Below, piece after piece: positions 35,651-44,546 of a stretch of DNA of 64,000 nucleotides. Origin of the DNA: Cellvibrio japonicus Ueda107 (GTDB lineage Bacteria > Pseudomonadota > Gammaproteobacteria > Pseudomonadales > Cellvibrionaceae); the NCBI RefSeq assembly GCF_000019225.1, contig NC_010995.1:3976501-4040500 (forward strand), given 5' to 3'. A program made the translations under genes and the position numbers. Below the pieces are notes generated by a model that saw only the letters and a program-made list of their open reading frames with translations, was not told the origin of the DNA and did no database searches. The first letter of the stretch is position 1. Each line of letters opens with the position of its first letter.

Positions 35651-35665
35651 CTACTAACGTTGTCT
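35624..35665. promoter_or_regulatory. Two LacI-like operators over the chemoreceptor promoter
   Basis: GACAACGTTGTC (35624-35635) is a perfect 12-bp palindrome overlapping the -35 box. CTAACGTTGTCT (35654-35665) matches the corresponding 12-mer of the first site at 10 positions and covers the predicted start. The centres are 29 bp apart. The arrangement fits a repressor of the LacI/GalR family. Confidence 0.55.
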
Positions 35666-35724
35666 ATTTGTTAAACAACTTTCGCACGATAAAAAAATGG
35701 CGGAAGTGTTAGAGGGGGTTGTTG

Positions 35725-37344
35725 ATGTCCTTGCGTATAAAAATCTGGATTCTGTCCAGCCTGATTCTTGTTGGCCTGCTGGGAATGATGTTGATAGGAC
35801 TCCTGACCCTGCGTTACTCCAGCAACCTGGATAACCACGCTCGCGTAGAGCAGTTGTTGAATAGCACCTATGCCACCGTGGTAAAAATGGAGCAACTGGC
35901 TGCCACTAACGTTTTGGATGACGCGACTGCAAAACAGATAGCGACCGAGCTGTTGCGCAATAACGTCTACCACAAGTCCGAATATGTCTATGTGGCCGAT
36001 GAGAAACTCAACTTTATCGCTACCCCCCTCGATCCCCAATTGCACGGCACCAGCTTCCACGAATTTAAGGATGGACAAGGCCGCAGTGTAGGCGACATCC
36101 TCCTGCGCGCCGTAGAAAAAGCCAAAGGCCAGCTAGCCAGTTATACCTGGACGCAAAGGCAGGCGGATGGCTCCATCGAAGACAAACTCTCTGTTGCCAA
36201 ACTCTCCCCTCGCTGGAACTGGGTCGTGGGCACAGGTATCGGCTTTAACGAGGTAAACGCCCGCTTCTGGGATACGGCGCGCTGGCAAATGATGATCTGC
36301 CTGCTGGTGATGCTGGTCATTGTGATCCCCGTTGTGGTTTTCTCCCGTCGCCTGGAGCGCGGCCTGGGGGCGGAATTGCGCGATGTGCTGAGCCTGGTGC
36401 GCGCCGTGGCCAACGGCGACCTGACTGAGCGCCAGCAGCACTCTGTCGATGAAGAAAGTATCTTTGGGTCGGCCCTGCGCATGCGCTACGCCCTGCGCGG
36501 TATGATCGGCAGCATCTCCCAGGCCGTGGGCCAGTTGCACCGCATCAGCGACGATATAGTCCACAAGGCGGAAACCAGTAATGCCATGGCGGAAGACCAA
36601 AGCGAAAACACCATCAAGATCGCCTCGGCCGCTGAAGAATTTAACCTGCAAACCAAAGATGCCATGGTCCAGGCCAAAGCGGCCACCAGCCAGACTGATG
36701 CCGCTTCACGCACCGCCCTCCAGGGCCAGCAATTGATTTCCAGCGCGGTGAAGCGCTTCGAGGAAATTGACCAGAGCGTGGTGCAAACCCAGGGCAGTAT
36801 CGATGATCTGGCACAGCGGATTAACAGTATTTCTGCCGTTATTTCGGTCATCAGCGAAGTTGCCAACCAAACCAACCTGCTCGCCCTCAACGCCGCCATT
36901 GAAGCCGCTCGCGCCGGAGACCAGGGGCGGGGCTTCGCGGTAGTCGCCGACGAGGTTCGCCAATTAGCCCTGCGCACCACCCAGGCCACCCAGGAAATCA
37001 GCGACACCATTACTGCGGTCCAGAGCTCCAGCCGGGTTGCCAAGCAAAATATGGATGACATGGTTGACCAATTGAAACAGGGCATCACCCAAACCCGCCA
37101 GGGTGGTGCTATCGTTGAAACCGTACGCCATGAAACCGAGGAGGTAGCTAAGATAGTTGCCCACATTGGCAATGCCCTGATCGAGCATGTCACCGCCTCC
37201 AGCCTGATCCTCGACTATGTCACCCACGTGGAGCGCTCCTCACTGGGCACCAAGGAAGCCGCCCATGGCACCCTGGTGGCATCCCAGCAAATACGTGCAG
37301 CCTCGGATTCGCTCAGTCATCAATTGGAAGGTTTCACCCTTTAG
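35725..37344 (+). CDS. Methyl-accepting chemotaxis protein with single Cache sensor
   Basis: The product is 539 aa from ATG 35725 (GAGGGGG 6 bp upstream). A transmembrane helix at about 7-28 is followed by a periplasmic single Cache domain (about 30-190, with NVYHKSEYVYVADEKLNFIA and WNWVVGTGIGF). A second helix (about 194-214), a HAMP domain and a long coiled-coil signalling domain with the conserved tip (NQTNLLALNAAIEAARAGDQ) complete it. No C-terminal NWETF-type CheR tether is present. sCache receptors usually sense small organic acids or similar molecules. The ligand is unknown. Confidence 0.92.
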   Translation: MSLRIKIWILSSLILVGLLGMMLIGLLTLRYSSNLDNHARVEQLLNSTYATVVKMEQLAATNVLDDATAKQIATELLRNNVYHKSEYVYVADEKLNFIATPLDPQLHGTSFHEFKDGQGRSVGDILLRAVEKAKGQLASYTWTQRQADGSIEDKLSVAKLSPRWNWVVGTGIGFNEVNARFWDTARWQMMICLLVMLVIVIPVVVFSRRLERGLGAELRDVLSLVRAVANGDLTERQQHSVDEESIFGSALRMRYALRGMIGSISQAVGQLHRISDDIVHKAETSNAMAEDQSENTIKIASAAEEFNLQTKDAMVQAKAATSQTDAASRTALQGQQLISSAVKRFEEIDQSVVQTQGSIDDLAQRINSISAVISVISEVANQTNLLALNAAIEAARAGDQGRGFAVVADEVRQLALRTTQATQEISDTITAVQSSSRVAKQNMDDMVDQLKQGITQTRQGGAIVETVRHETEEVAKIVAHIGNALIEHVTASSLILDYVTHVERSSLGTKEAAHGTLVASQQIRAASDSLSHQLEGFTL

Positions 37345-37376
37345 GCACACAGCCCCTAGCTCCGACATCACAAATA

Positions 37377-37392
37377 CTGTATAAACAGACAG
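37377..37392 (+). promoter_or_regulatory. LexA (SOS) box upstream of recN
   Basis: CTGTATAAACAGACAG fits CTGT-N8-ACAG exactly and ends 31 bp before the recN start. recN is a classical SOS gene. Confidence 0.75.
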
Positions 37393-37423
37393 ATCTTTTT
37401 CTTGTGATGCCGGAGCCATCGCC

Positions 37424-39091
37424 ATGCTCACCCATCTGACCATCCACAATTTCACCCTGGTAGATCACCTGGAGCTGGAGCTCAAGCCGGGCATGACCGT
37501 GATTACCGGGGAGACCGGTGCGGGCAAGTCCATCCTGCTCGATGCCCTGGGGCAGACCCTGGGCGATCGCGCCGAGGCCGAACGGGTGCGCACCGGTGCC
37601 AGTAAAGCTGACATCAGCGCCAGTTTCGATATCCGCCAGATTCCCCCGGCGCGCGAATGGCTCGCCAGCCACGACCTGTTGCAGGAAGAGAATCCGCAGG
37701 AATGCCTGCTGCGGCGCGTTATAGGCGCCGACGGCAAATCCAAGGCCTATATCAACGGCCAGCCGGCCACCTTGCAGCAGTTGCGCACCCTGGGGGAAAT
37801 ATTGATCGACATCCACAGCCAGCACGAGCATCAATCACTGCTGGTTAAAGATACCCATCGCCGCCTGGTGGATGAATTCGCCGGACAGACAGAATTGGCC
37901 AGACAGGTACGCCAGGCCTGGCGCGAATGGCAAAGCCGTTTGGAACACTATCTCCACCTGCGCGATAACGCCGCCGAGGTCAGCGCGCGCTTCCAGTTAC
38001 TCAGTTACCAGGCCAATGAACTGGAGCAACTCAACCTGCAACCGGGCGAACTGGCCAAGCTCGAAAGCGAACAGCGCAGCCTGGCCAATGCCGAGGACAT
38101 ACTGCGCGGCAGCCAGCAATTAGCCGCTTTTTGTGGCGATGAGGAACAGGGACTGAGCGTTAACCTGCACCGCGCCCTGCACATACTGCGCAACCTGCCG
38201 GAAAAATCCGCCGCGCTCAGCAGCGCCGAGGACTTACTGACCAGCGCACAAATCCAGGTGGAAGAGGCCCAACACGAGATTGAGCGCCATATCGACCAGT
38301 TCAACCTCGACCCCGAGCGCCTGGTCCAGGTGGAAGAGCGCTTGTCGGCTATTTACGACCTGGCGCGCAAGCATCGTATTCACGCCGAGGAACTGCCCGA
38401 ATTTATCGCCAAACTCAATGCCGAGCTGGAGCAACTGGATAGCGGGGATGCCCGGCTGGATCAACTGGCACAGCAGGTGGAGCAGGCCGAGCGCAGCTAT
38501 CGCCAGGTGGCGGAACAACTGTCCGCCAAGCGCAACAAGGCCGGAACCAGCCTGGCAAAACAGGTCAATGAACAGCTCAAAGCCCTGGCAATGGACAATG
38601 CCAAATTTAGTGTCAGCCTGATCCCCCTGGACAAACCCGGCGCCCCGGGACTGGAAGAGGTGGAATTCCTGATCAGTACCAACCCCGGACAGGCGCCGCG
38701 CGCACTGGCCAAGGTTGCCTCCGGTGGTGAGCTATCGCGCATCAGCCTGGCCATCCAGGTGGTTACTGCACAGACCTCGGCCATCCCGACCCTGGTATTC
38801 GACGAGGTGGATGTGGGTATCGGCGGTGCAACCGGAGAAGTGGTGGGGCGCCTGTTGCGCCAATTGGGGGACAAGGGGCAGGTTATCTGCGTCACACACC
38901 TGGCCCAGGTAGCCAGCCAGGGGCATCAACATTTACAGGTGATCAAAACCGCCAGCAAAAAAACCGCCGAATCCACCCTGGTGGAATTGGTCGGTGACGC
39001 CAAGGTGGAAGAAATTGCCCGCATGTTGGGCGGTATCAAGGTCACCGAGCAGTCCCTGGCCCATGCGCGCGAAATGCTCGGCAGCACTTGA
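37424..39091 (+). CDS. recN: DNA repair protein RecN
   Basis: This 555-aa SMC-like protein has Walker A GETGAGKSILLDALG near the N-terminus, a long central coiled coil (about 160-370), the ABC signature ASGGELSRISLAIQV and Walker B TLVFDEVDVGIGG. RecN helps hold broken DNA ends together during double-strand break repair. A LexA box upstream supports SOS control. Confidence 0.97.
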   Translation: MLTHLTIHNFTLVDHLELELKPGMTVITGETGAGKSILLDALGQTLGDRAEAERVRTGASKADISASFDIRQIPPAREWLASHDLLQEENPQECLLRRVIGADGKSKAYINGQPATLQQLRTLGEILIDIHSQHEHQSLLVKDTHRRLVDEFAGQTELARQVRQAWREWQSRLEHYLHLRDNAAEVSARFQLLSYQANELEQLNLQPGELAKLESEQRSLANAEDILRGSQQLAAFCGDEEQGLSVNLHRALHILRNLPEKSAALSSAEDLLTSAQIQVEEAQHEIERHIDQFNLDPERLVQVEERLSAIYDLARKHRIHAEELPEFIAKLNAELEQLDSGDARLDQLAQQVEQAERSYRQVAEQLSAKRNKAGTSLAKQVNEQLKALAMDNAKFSVSLIPLDKPGAPGLEEVEFLISTNPGQAPRALAKVASGGELSRISLAIQVVTAQTSAIPTLVFDEVDVGIGGATGEVVGRLLRQLGDKGQVICVTHLAQVASQGHQHLQVIKTASKKTAESTLVELVGDAKVEEIARMLGGIKVTEQSLAHAREMLGST

Positions 39092-39117
39092 TCCCAAGCG
39101 CTGGCCTTAGCACAGGT

Positions 39118-39147
39118 AAAAAAAGCGGCCTTGAGCCGCTTTTTTTA
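39118..39147. terminator. Bidirectional terminator between recN and fur
   Basis: AGCGGC / GCCGCT arms with a CTTGA loop are flanked by A7 on the left and T7 on the right, so it works for both convergent genes. Confidence 0.9.
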
Positions 39148-39165
39148 CCTCGCTGATCGGGCAGA

Positions 39166-39576
39166 TCAATTGCGCTTCTTTTTCACATAAAGCACAAGGC
39201 TGTGGTCGGTGAGGTCATAGCCATATTCGGCGGCGATGCGCTTTTGCAAGGCTTCGATCTCTTCGTTATGGAACTCAATGATGCTGCCAGTATCTATATC
39301 GACCATGTGATCGTGGTGATCACCGCGCGATACTTCAAAGACCGAATGGCCACTATCAAAATTATGACGAACTACCAAACCAGCACTTTCAAATTGAGTC
39401 AGCACCCGATACACCGTTGCCAAGCCCACATCATCGCCTTGCTCCATCAGCGCCTTGTAAACATCTTCCGCACTCATGTGATGCTGTTCAGAGGACTCCA
39501 GCATCTGCAAAATTTTCACACGCGGCAGCGTTACTTTAAGTCCCGCCTTACGCAGTTCCTGGTTTTCATCAGCCAT
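39166..39576 (-). CDS. fur: Ferric uptake regulator Fur
   Basis: The product is 136 aa from ATG 39576 with GGGGGA upstream. The winged helix is LPRVKILQMLESSEQHHMSA and VGLATVYRVLTQFESAGLV. The metal-site region is RGDHHDHMVDIDTGSIIEF, where the CxxC of enterobacterial Fur is replaced, as in Pseudomonas Fur. The protein has no cysteine at all. It represses iron-uptake genes when bound to ferrous iron. It is divergent from bamE, the usual arrangement. Confidence 0.95.
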   Translation of the reverse strand: MADENQELRKAGLKVTLPRVKILQMLESSEQHHMSAEDVYKALMEQGDDVGLATVYRVLTQFESAGLVVRHNFDSGHSVFEVSRGDHHDHMVDIDTGSIIEFHNEEIEALQKRIAAEYGYDLTDHSLVLYVKKKRN

Positions 39577-39654
39577 TATTTCCCCCAAAGTCTTCTCAGT
39601 GTTCCTGTGGTTCGGGTATTATCCGCGTTCATTTTCGCTAGTGGAAGCCCTCGT

Positions 39655-40104
39655 ATGAAATTAGCAAGTCGCTCGCTCCTCGCTCTCATCCTTACCATGA
39701 GCCTGGCGGGCTGTTCGAACTTCCGCTTCCCCTGGGTGCACAAAATCAATGTCCAGCAAGGCCATATCGTTACCCAGGACATGGTCAGCCAGTTGAAAAT
39801 CGGTATGACCAAACGCCAGGTGCGCTTTGTGTTAGGTAATAGCCTGCTGCCCGATACCTTCAATGATGATCGCTGGGATTACCCTTACAGCATCCGCAAG
39901 GGTTCCGATGGCGATATTACTTCCTACCTGTTTACGGTTTACTTTGAAAACGACAAGTTAGCGCGTTATGACGGCGATTACCTGCCGGGTAAAGCCCCCA
40001 TGAGCGGTGAAAATTCTGACCGCTACCTTGAGGATACCAAGCGCGATATGCCTTTGCCTTCCAACGATGAAGACCTTCCGCCACCGGAAGTACCCGTAGA
40101 GTAA
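39655..40104 (+). CDS. bamE: Outer-membrane assembly lipoprotein BamE (OmlA/SmpA)
   Basis: The 149-aa lipoprotein has a signal peptide ending MSLAGC (lipobox cysteine near residue 20). The SmpA/OmlA domain has VTQDMVSQLKIGMTKRQVRF VLGNSLLPD and DRWDYPYSI. BamE supports the BAM complex that inserts outer-membrane beta-barrels. It has an acidic, proline-rich tail. Its neighbour fur lies on the other strand with a 78-bp shared promoter region. Confidence 0.95.
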   Translation: MKLASRSLLALILTMSLAGCSNFRFPWVHKINVQQGHIVTQDMVSQLKIGMTKRQVRFVLGNSLLPDTFNDDRWDYPYSIRKGSDGDITSYLFTVYFENDKLARYDGDYLPGKAPMSGENSDRYLEDTKRDMPLPSNDEDLPPPEVPVE

Positions 40105-40125
40105 ATACCTGCTACAACCACGAAT

Positions 40126-40153
40126 AATGCCCGGTAATACCGGGCATTGTTGT
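40126..40153 (+). terminator. Terminator of bamE
   Basis: AATGCCCGG / CCGGGCATT form a 9-bp stem with a TAATA loop, followed by GTTGTTTTC. Confidence 0.85.
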
Positions 40154-40177
40154 TTTCAGGGGCACGTCGATCATATC

Positions 40178-41821
40178 TCAAGGTTGTTTTTGATAAATGC
40201 ATACCCGGTCGCGCCCCTGATGCTTGGCTTCATAAAGGGCTTCATCGGCTGCTTGCAATAAAGTGTCGGCGGCCATAGCTCCCGATGCACCGCAAGAGGC
40301 AATACCTGCGCTGGTCGTGACCCGGAAATGACAGCCCTGGTGCTGGAAGGGAATTTCCTGGAAATGGCGGCGCACCTTATCTACCAATTTAAAGGCCTCG
40401 TCCGGGCCGCAGCGCGGCAGCACAATGAGGAATTCCTCGCCGCCGTATCGCCCCAGTGAATCCGTTTTGCGCAACCGCTGGCGCAACAAATGCGCCATGG
40501 CACGGATTACCTTGTCACCGGCACTGTGCCCATAAGAGTCATTGATGTGCTTGAAATGGTCCAAATCGAGCATAACCAGGCTGAGTGGCTCTCCGCTGCG
40601 CTGGGCGCGGCTCAGTTCCAGATCCACCAATTCCTTAATGCGTGAATGTTTCAACAGGCCCGTCAGGCTGTCGCGATCCAGGGCATCACTTAACTGGCGA
40701 CAACGAGCAGCGCGTACAGAAACGGCCGATACCAGTTCGCGATCGGTTAATGGCTTGGTCAGGAAGTCATCCCCGGCCCGGCCCATGGCGAGGATACGCT
40801 TATCGACATCCAATTCAGAGGAAAGGTAGGTAATCGGAATCTTTAACCAATCGCTGTTGAGCCGAATGACCTGGGCCAGCTCCGGGCCAGTGCACCCGGG
40901 CATATTCAGGTCGAGTAACACCAGTTCCGGGTGGAACTCCTGCAACATGTCGAAAATACGCTCCGGGGTGTGCAGGACTTCGGCGCGGATACCGGCCGCA
41001 TTGAGTACCAGTTTGTAGTGTTCGCTGAGCACCACATCATCATCGACAATCAAGACGCGATAAGGGCTACTGCGATTGCGATCCAGGTAGTATTCAAAGC
41101 AATCCACCAGGCGGATGATATCCAGCGGCTTAACGAAGTAGCCCACGGCACCCGCCCGCACCGCATCGAGGTAGGCCTGGAAGTCCTCGCGGGTGGACAT
41201 GAAAATCACCGGGACAGGCAGGGAGAGTTGCTGCTGCAAGCGGGCAATAGCAGCCGGTGCTTCGCGTCCCTCTTCATCGAACATGATGTCGCAGATCATG
41301 AAATCCGGTGGCTGCGCAAGTATGGCCTGCTCGGCCCGTGCAAGGTTGTTGAAATGTCGCACTTCGTGGCCAAAGTGGCCCAGGGTAACGCAGATTTCTT
41401 CGGCCAATACCGGGTCGTCTTCCAATACATAAATCAGGTTGGGACTTTTGGCCTGGATACTGCGGTGTGCCATAGGGGCTGACAGGGGCCTGCCCGGATC
41501 AACCAATCCCTCAAGGGAGTTGATGGCAACAGCAAACAAGCGCAGCTTGCCCGTATCCAGTTGCCCGGCCTCGCTCCACTGCTGGGTTTGCAACTCCAGC
41601 TGCTTGGCCAACTTGCCCAGTTCCGCCAGCCCAAAGCTGCCCGCAGAACCGGCAAGTTTGTGCAGGCGCTGGTTGAGTTGCACCAGGGCCTGTTCCTGGC
41701 TGGCGGCATCCTGCAACTGGACACTGAGCACGTTAAGTTGTGCCAGGTCATCGGGTAGGCGGGCGAGATAGGCATCTTTGAGTGCCTGTAGGCGAACAGC
41801 TATTTCAGCATTTTTATTCAT
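40178..41821 (-). CDS. HPt-REC-REC-GGDEF diguanylate cyclase response regulator
   Basis: The product is 547 aa. Domains are an N-terminal HPt (about 15-105, with RLHKLAGSAGSFGL), a first receiver (about 130-245, acceptor Asp in FMICDIMFDE), a second receiver (about 255-370, Asp in LVLLDLNMPG) and a GGDEF domain (about 385-545, YGGEEF with inhibitory site RKTD). The active-site and I-site residues suggest a working, feedback-inhibited cyclase. The HPt domain suggests it also joins a phosphorelay, perhaps with the histidine kinases 6-12 kb away. Confidence 0.92.
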   Translation of the reverse strand: MNKNAEIAVRLQALKDAYLARLPDDLAQLNVLSVQLQDAASQEQALVQLNQRLHKLAGSAGSFGLAELGKLAKQLELQTQQWSEAGQLDTGKLRLFAVAINSLEGLVDPGRPLSAPMAHRSIQAKSPNLIYVLEDDPVLAEEICVTLGHFGHEVRHFNNLARAEQAILAQPPDFMICDIMFDEEGREAPAAIARLQQQLSLPVPVIFMSTREDFQAYLDAVRAGAVGYFVKPLDIIRLVDCFEYYLDRNRSSPYRVLIVDDDVVLSEHYKLVLNAAGIRAEVLHTPERIFDMLQEFHPELVLLDLNMPGCTGPELAQVIRLNSDWLKIPITYLSSELDVDKRILAMGRAGDDFLTKPLTDRELVSAVSVRAARCRQLSDALDRDSLTGLLKHSRIKELVDLELSRAQRSGEPLSLVMLDLDHFKHINDSYGHSAGDKVIRAMAHLLRQRLRKTDSLGRYGGEEFLIVLPRCGPDEAFKLVDKVRRHFQEIPFQHQGCHFRVTTSAGIASCGASGAMAADTLLQAADEALYEAKHQGRDRVCIYQKQP

Positions 41822-42023
41822 GAGGACGTTTTATTACCGGGGGCATTCGTCACAGCCTGATGACGAATTTGGCGCCTTGACACACATTCAGTCTCTACTA
41901 GTCTCTGAATCATAGGTGGCCGATGAGGATTTAGCCACTTCGGGCCGCGTTAGCAGGCAACCCGAACCATAACGAACAGGTATCGACCGCGCTATTAACC
42001 CTGGGCCACCGGCCACCTTATCC

Positions 42024-44441
42024 ATGCGAATCATCGTCCAATACTGGCAAGCTTTCCTGCGCCGCCTTGATCAGCTGTTACAAATCTATACCCTGGACGA
42101 GACAGTCGGGGGGCGTTTCCGCTCGGAGCAAATCAGCGCCATTATCCGCCTGACGCCGCTGACCGTTATCGCCAACCTGATCAATGTCAGCATGATCGTC
42201 TATAGCTACCGCGATAGTGCTATCCACCCACTATTGGTGGTGTGGGGCTGTTTGTTACTGGGTTTAATCTTCCTCGGCGCCCGCCCCTGGCTCATCCTGA
42301 TCCGCGGCCATTGGCGCAACCAGGTATCTGAACGCTCCCTGCGCCGGGCAGTGACCCACGCGGGCCTGCTGGGCTTCCTTTGGGGGATTGTGCCGCTGAT
42401 ATGCGCAATCCACAGCAATGCAGCCAATACCCTGATCATCAGCGTTGTCTGCGTGGGTATGCTCTGCGCGGGGGGATTTGCCCTGGCCACCGTCCCCAAA
42501 GCGGCGATCCTCTTTTGCTTACTGGTGGGAATAGGCAGCGAACTTTCGCTGTTATTCAATCCCCTGCTGCAGCGCTGGGACCTGGCGTTGTTGCTGCTCG
42601 TCTATTGCTCCACAGTGATCGCGGCGGTGATCACCAGTGCGCGCACCTTTGGTGCGCGTCTGATGGCTGAGGCGGAAGCGGCGCAGCAGCAGCAATTGGT
42701 CAGCCTGCTGCTGCATGACTTTGAAACCCACGCCAGCGATTGGCTGTGGGAACTGGATGCCAATGGCCAATTGCGCGATCCCTCGCCACGCCTCGCCAGC
42801 CTGTTGGGACGAAGCCTGGAGGAATTACATGAAATCCCCTTCACCACACTCTTCCAGATGCATCCCGAAGACGGGCTGGGCGGTGAAGCCCTGTCGCTAT
42901 TGCGCGAACGCCTGCGCCAGGGCCAGGCTTTTCGCCATCTGGTCGTCCCGGTACAGGCTCATAACAAGGCTTGCTGGTGGCAGCTGAGTGCCAAGCCCCT
43001 GCTCGATCGCCGGGGCCATTTGATCGGTTGGCGCGGGGTTGGCTCGGATGTGACCGAGCAGCGCAATGCCCACCGCGAGATGAATCGCCTGGCCAACTTT
43101 GATGCCCTAACGGGATTGGCAAACCGCTACCAGTTCAATAACCGCTTGCAGCAGGCAAAAACCTCCCTGCGTGCAGAGGACAAGCTCTTCGCCCTGTTAT
43201 TCCTCGACCTCGACAACTTCAAGACCGTCAATGATTCACTTGGCCACGGTGTGGGTGACAAGGTACTGCAGGCAGTCGCCAAACGCCTGCAAAAGGCGAT
43301 ACGCAAAGATGACCTGCTGGCGCGCCTGGGCGGCGATGAATTTGCCCTGATCAGTTGGGGTGAAGATGCGGTCAGCCAGGCCGGACAAATAGCCCAGCGC
43401 CTGCTCCGCTGTTTCCATGAACCCTGCCAGATCGATGGGCTTAACCTGCAAATCGGCTGCAGCATCGGCATTGTGCTGGCCCCCGAGCATGCCGACCAGC
43501 CCGAGACACTGCTGAAAAATGCCGATATGGCCCTGTACGCTGCCAAATCTGCCGGGCGCAATACCTTCCAGTTTTACGAAAGGGGCATGGGCGATTCCGC
43601 CCAGCGGCGCCTCAACCTGCTCAATGATATGCGCCGGGCGCTGGAATCTGTGCCCTGTATCAAACCGCTATGTACCTATGTGGATCCGCATTTTCGCTGG
43701 CAGGATCAACCACTCCTGCCGGAATTTGAATTGCACTACCAACCCCAGATCTCCCTGGCGGATGGCCGGATTACCGGCTTTGAGGTGCTGACCCGCTGGC
43801 ATCACCCGGAGCGGGGCACTATCCCGCCCGTTGAATTTATCCCGCTGGCAGAAGAGTCCAACATGATTATTCCCCTGGGTATCTGGGTATTGGTCGAAGC
43901 CTGCCGCACCGCGTCACACTGGCCTGCCGGGTGGCGCCTGGCAGTAAATATTTCCGCCAGCCAGTTCAGCCACGGCAGCCTGGTGCCCGTGGTGAAACGC
44001 GCCTTGCAGTTAAGTGGCCTGGCGCCCACCCGACTGGAACTGGAAATCACCGAATCCCTCTTGATCCAGGATGCCCACTCCACCCGCCAGATCCTCGGTG
44101 AATTGCGCACCCTGGGTGTGCGCGTCGCCCTGGACGACTTTGGCACCGGCTATTGCTCGCTGGCCTACCTGCGCAGTTTTCCGCTCGACCAGCTCAAGAT
44201 CGACCGCAGCTTTGTCACGGCCCTGCAACAGGATGCCAGCGCACGCGCTATCGTCTCGGGCATTATCCAACTTGCCAATGCCCTGGACCTGGAAACCGTT
44301 GCCGAAGGCATAGAGTCTCCACAGGAGGCAGCTATGTTGCGCGATACGGGCTGCCGCCTGGGACAGGGCTACCTCTACGCAGCACCGGTGCCCGGCCATG
44401 CGCTGGATGAGTTCTGTCGCCGCTACCAGCAGCAGCCATAG
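42024..44441 (+). CDS. Membrane PAS-GGDEF-EAL dual c-di-GMP enzyme
   Basis: The product is 805 aa. The N-terminal part (about 40-205) has six or so hydrophobic helices. A PAS domain with PAC (about 235-345) follows, then GGDEF (about 360-520, RLGGDEF, I-site RKDD) and EAL (about 560-800). The EAL signature reads EVL and later motifs are intact: NISASQF, LELEITESLL, VALDDFGTGYCSLAYL, AEGIE and GQGYLYAAPV. Both domains look catalytically competent. It is divergent from the HPt-REC-REC-GGDEF gene across 202 bp. Confidence 0.94.
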   Translation: MRIIVQYWQAFLRRLDQLLQIYTLDETVGGRFRSEQISAIIRLTPLTVIANLINVSMIVYSYRDSAIHPLLVVWGCLLLGLIFLGARPWLILIRGHWRNQVSERSLRRAVTHAGLLGFLWGIVPLICAIHSNAANTLIISVVCVGMLCAGGFALATVPKAAILFCLLVGIGSELSLLFNPLLQRWDLALLLLVYCSTVIAAVITSARTFGARLMAEAEAAQQQQLVSLLLHDFETHASDWLWELDANGQLRDPSPRLASLLGRSLEELHEIPFTTLFQMHPEDGLGGEALSLLRERLRQGQAFRHLVVPVQAHNKACWWQLSAKPLLDRRGHLIGWRGVGSDVTEQRNAHREMNRLANFDALTGLANRYQFNNRLQQAKTSLRAEDKLFALLFLDLDNFKTVNDSLGHGVGDKVLQAVAKRLQKAIRKDDLLARLGGDEFALISWGEDAVSQAGQIAQRLLRCFHEPCQIDGLNLQIGCSIGIVLAPEHADQPETLLKNADMALYAAKSAGRNTFQFYERGMGDSAQRRLNLLNDMRRALESVPCIKPLCTYVDPHFRWQDQPLLPEFELHYQPQISLADGRITGFEVLTRWHHPERGTIPPVEFIPLAEESNMIIPLGIWVLVEACRTASHWPAGWRLAVNISASQFSHGSLVPVVKRALQLSGLAPTRLELEITESLLIQDAHSTRQILGELRTLGVRVALDDFGTGYCSLAYLRSFPLDQLKIDRSFVTALQQDASARAIVSGIIQLANALDLETVAEGIESPQEAAMLRDTGCRLGQGYLYAAPVPGHALDEFCRRYQQQP

Positions 44442-44546
44442 CCCACGCTCGAAAAGCCATGTACCGCCCCATATCCCACGCTAACGCTGGCTATACTCAA
44501 CAAAGATTTCCATCGATCGCCATGCCAGCCAGAGGGCGGCACCTAT

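Larger units (their letters stand above)
35265..35724. promoter_or_regulatory. Divergent regulatory region, grpE and chemoreceptor
   Basis: This 460-bp non-coding region contains the grpE heat-shock promoter on its left side and the chemoreceptor promoter with operators on its right side, listed separately. The middle (35410-35600) shows nothing I can assign. Confidence 0.55.

Noticed and set aside
42600..42720. Possible frameshift or repeat in the GCAGCAGCAGCA stretch of the GGDEF-EAL gene
   Set aside because: The reading frame is intact and the Gln run is a plausible linker before the PAS domain.
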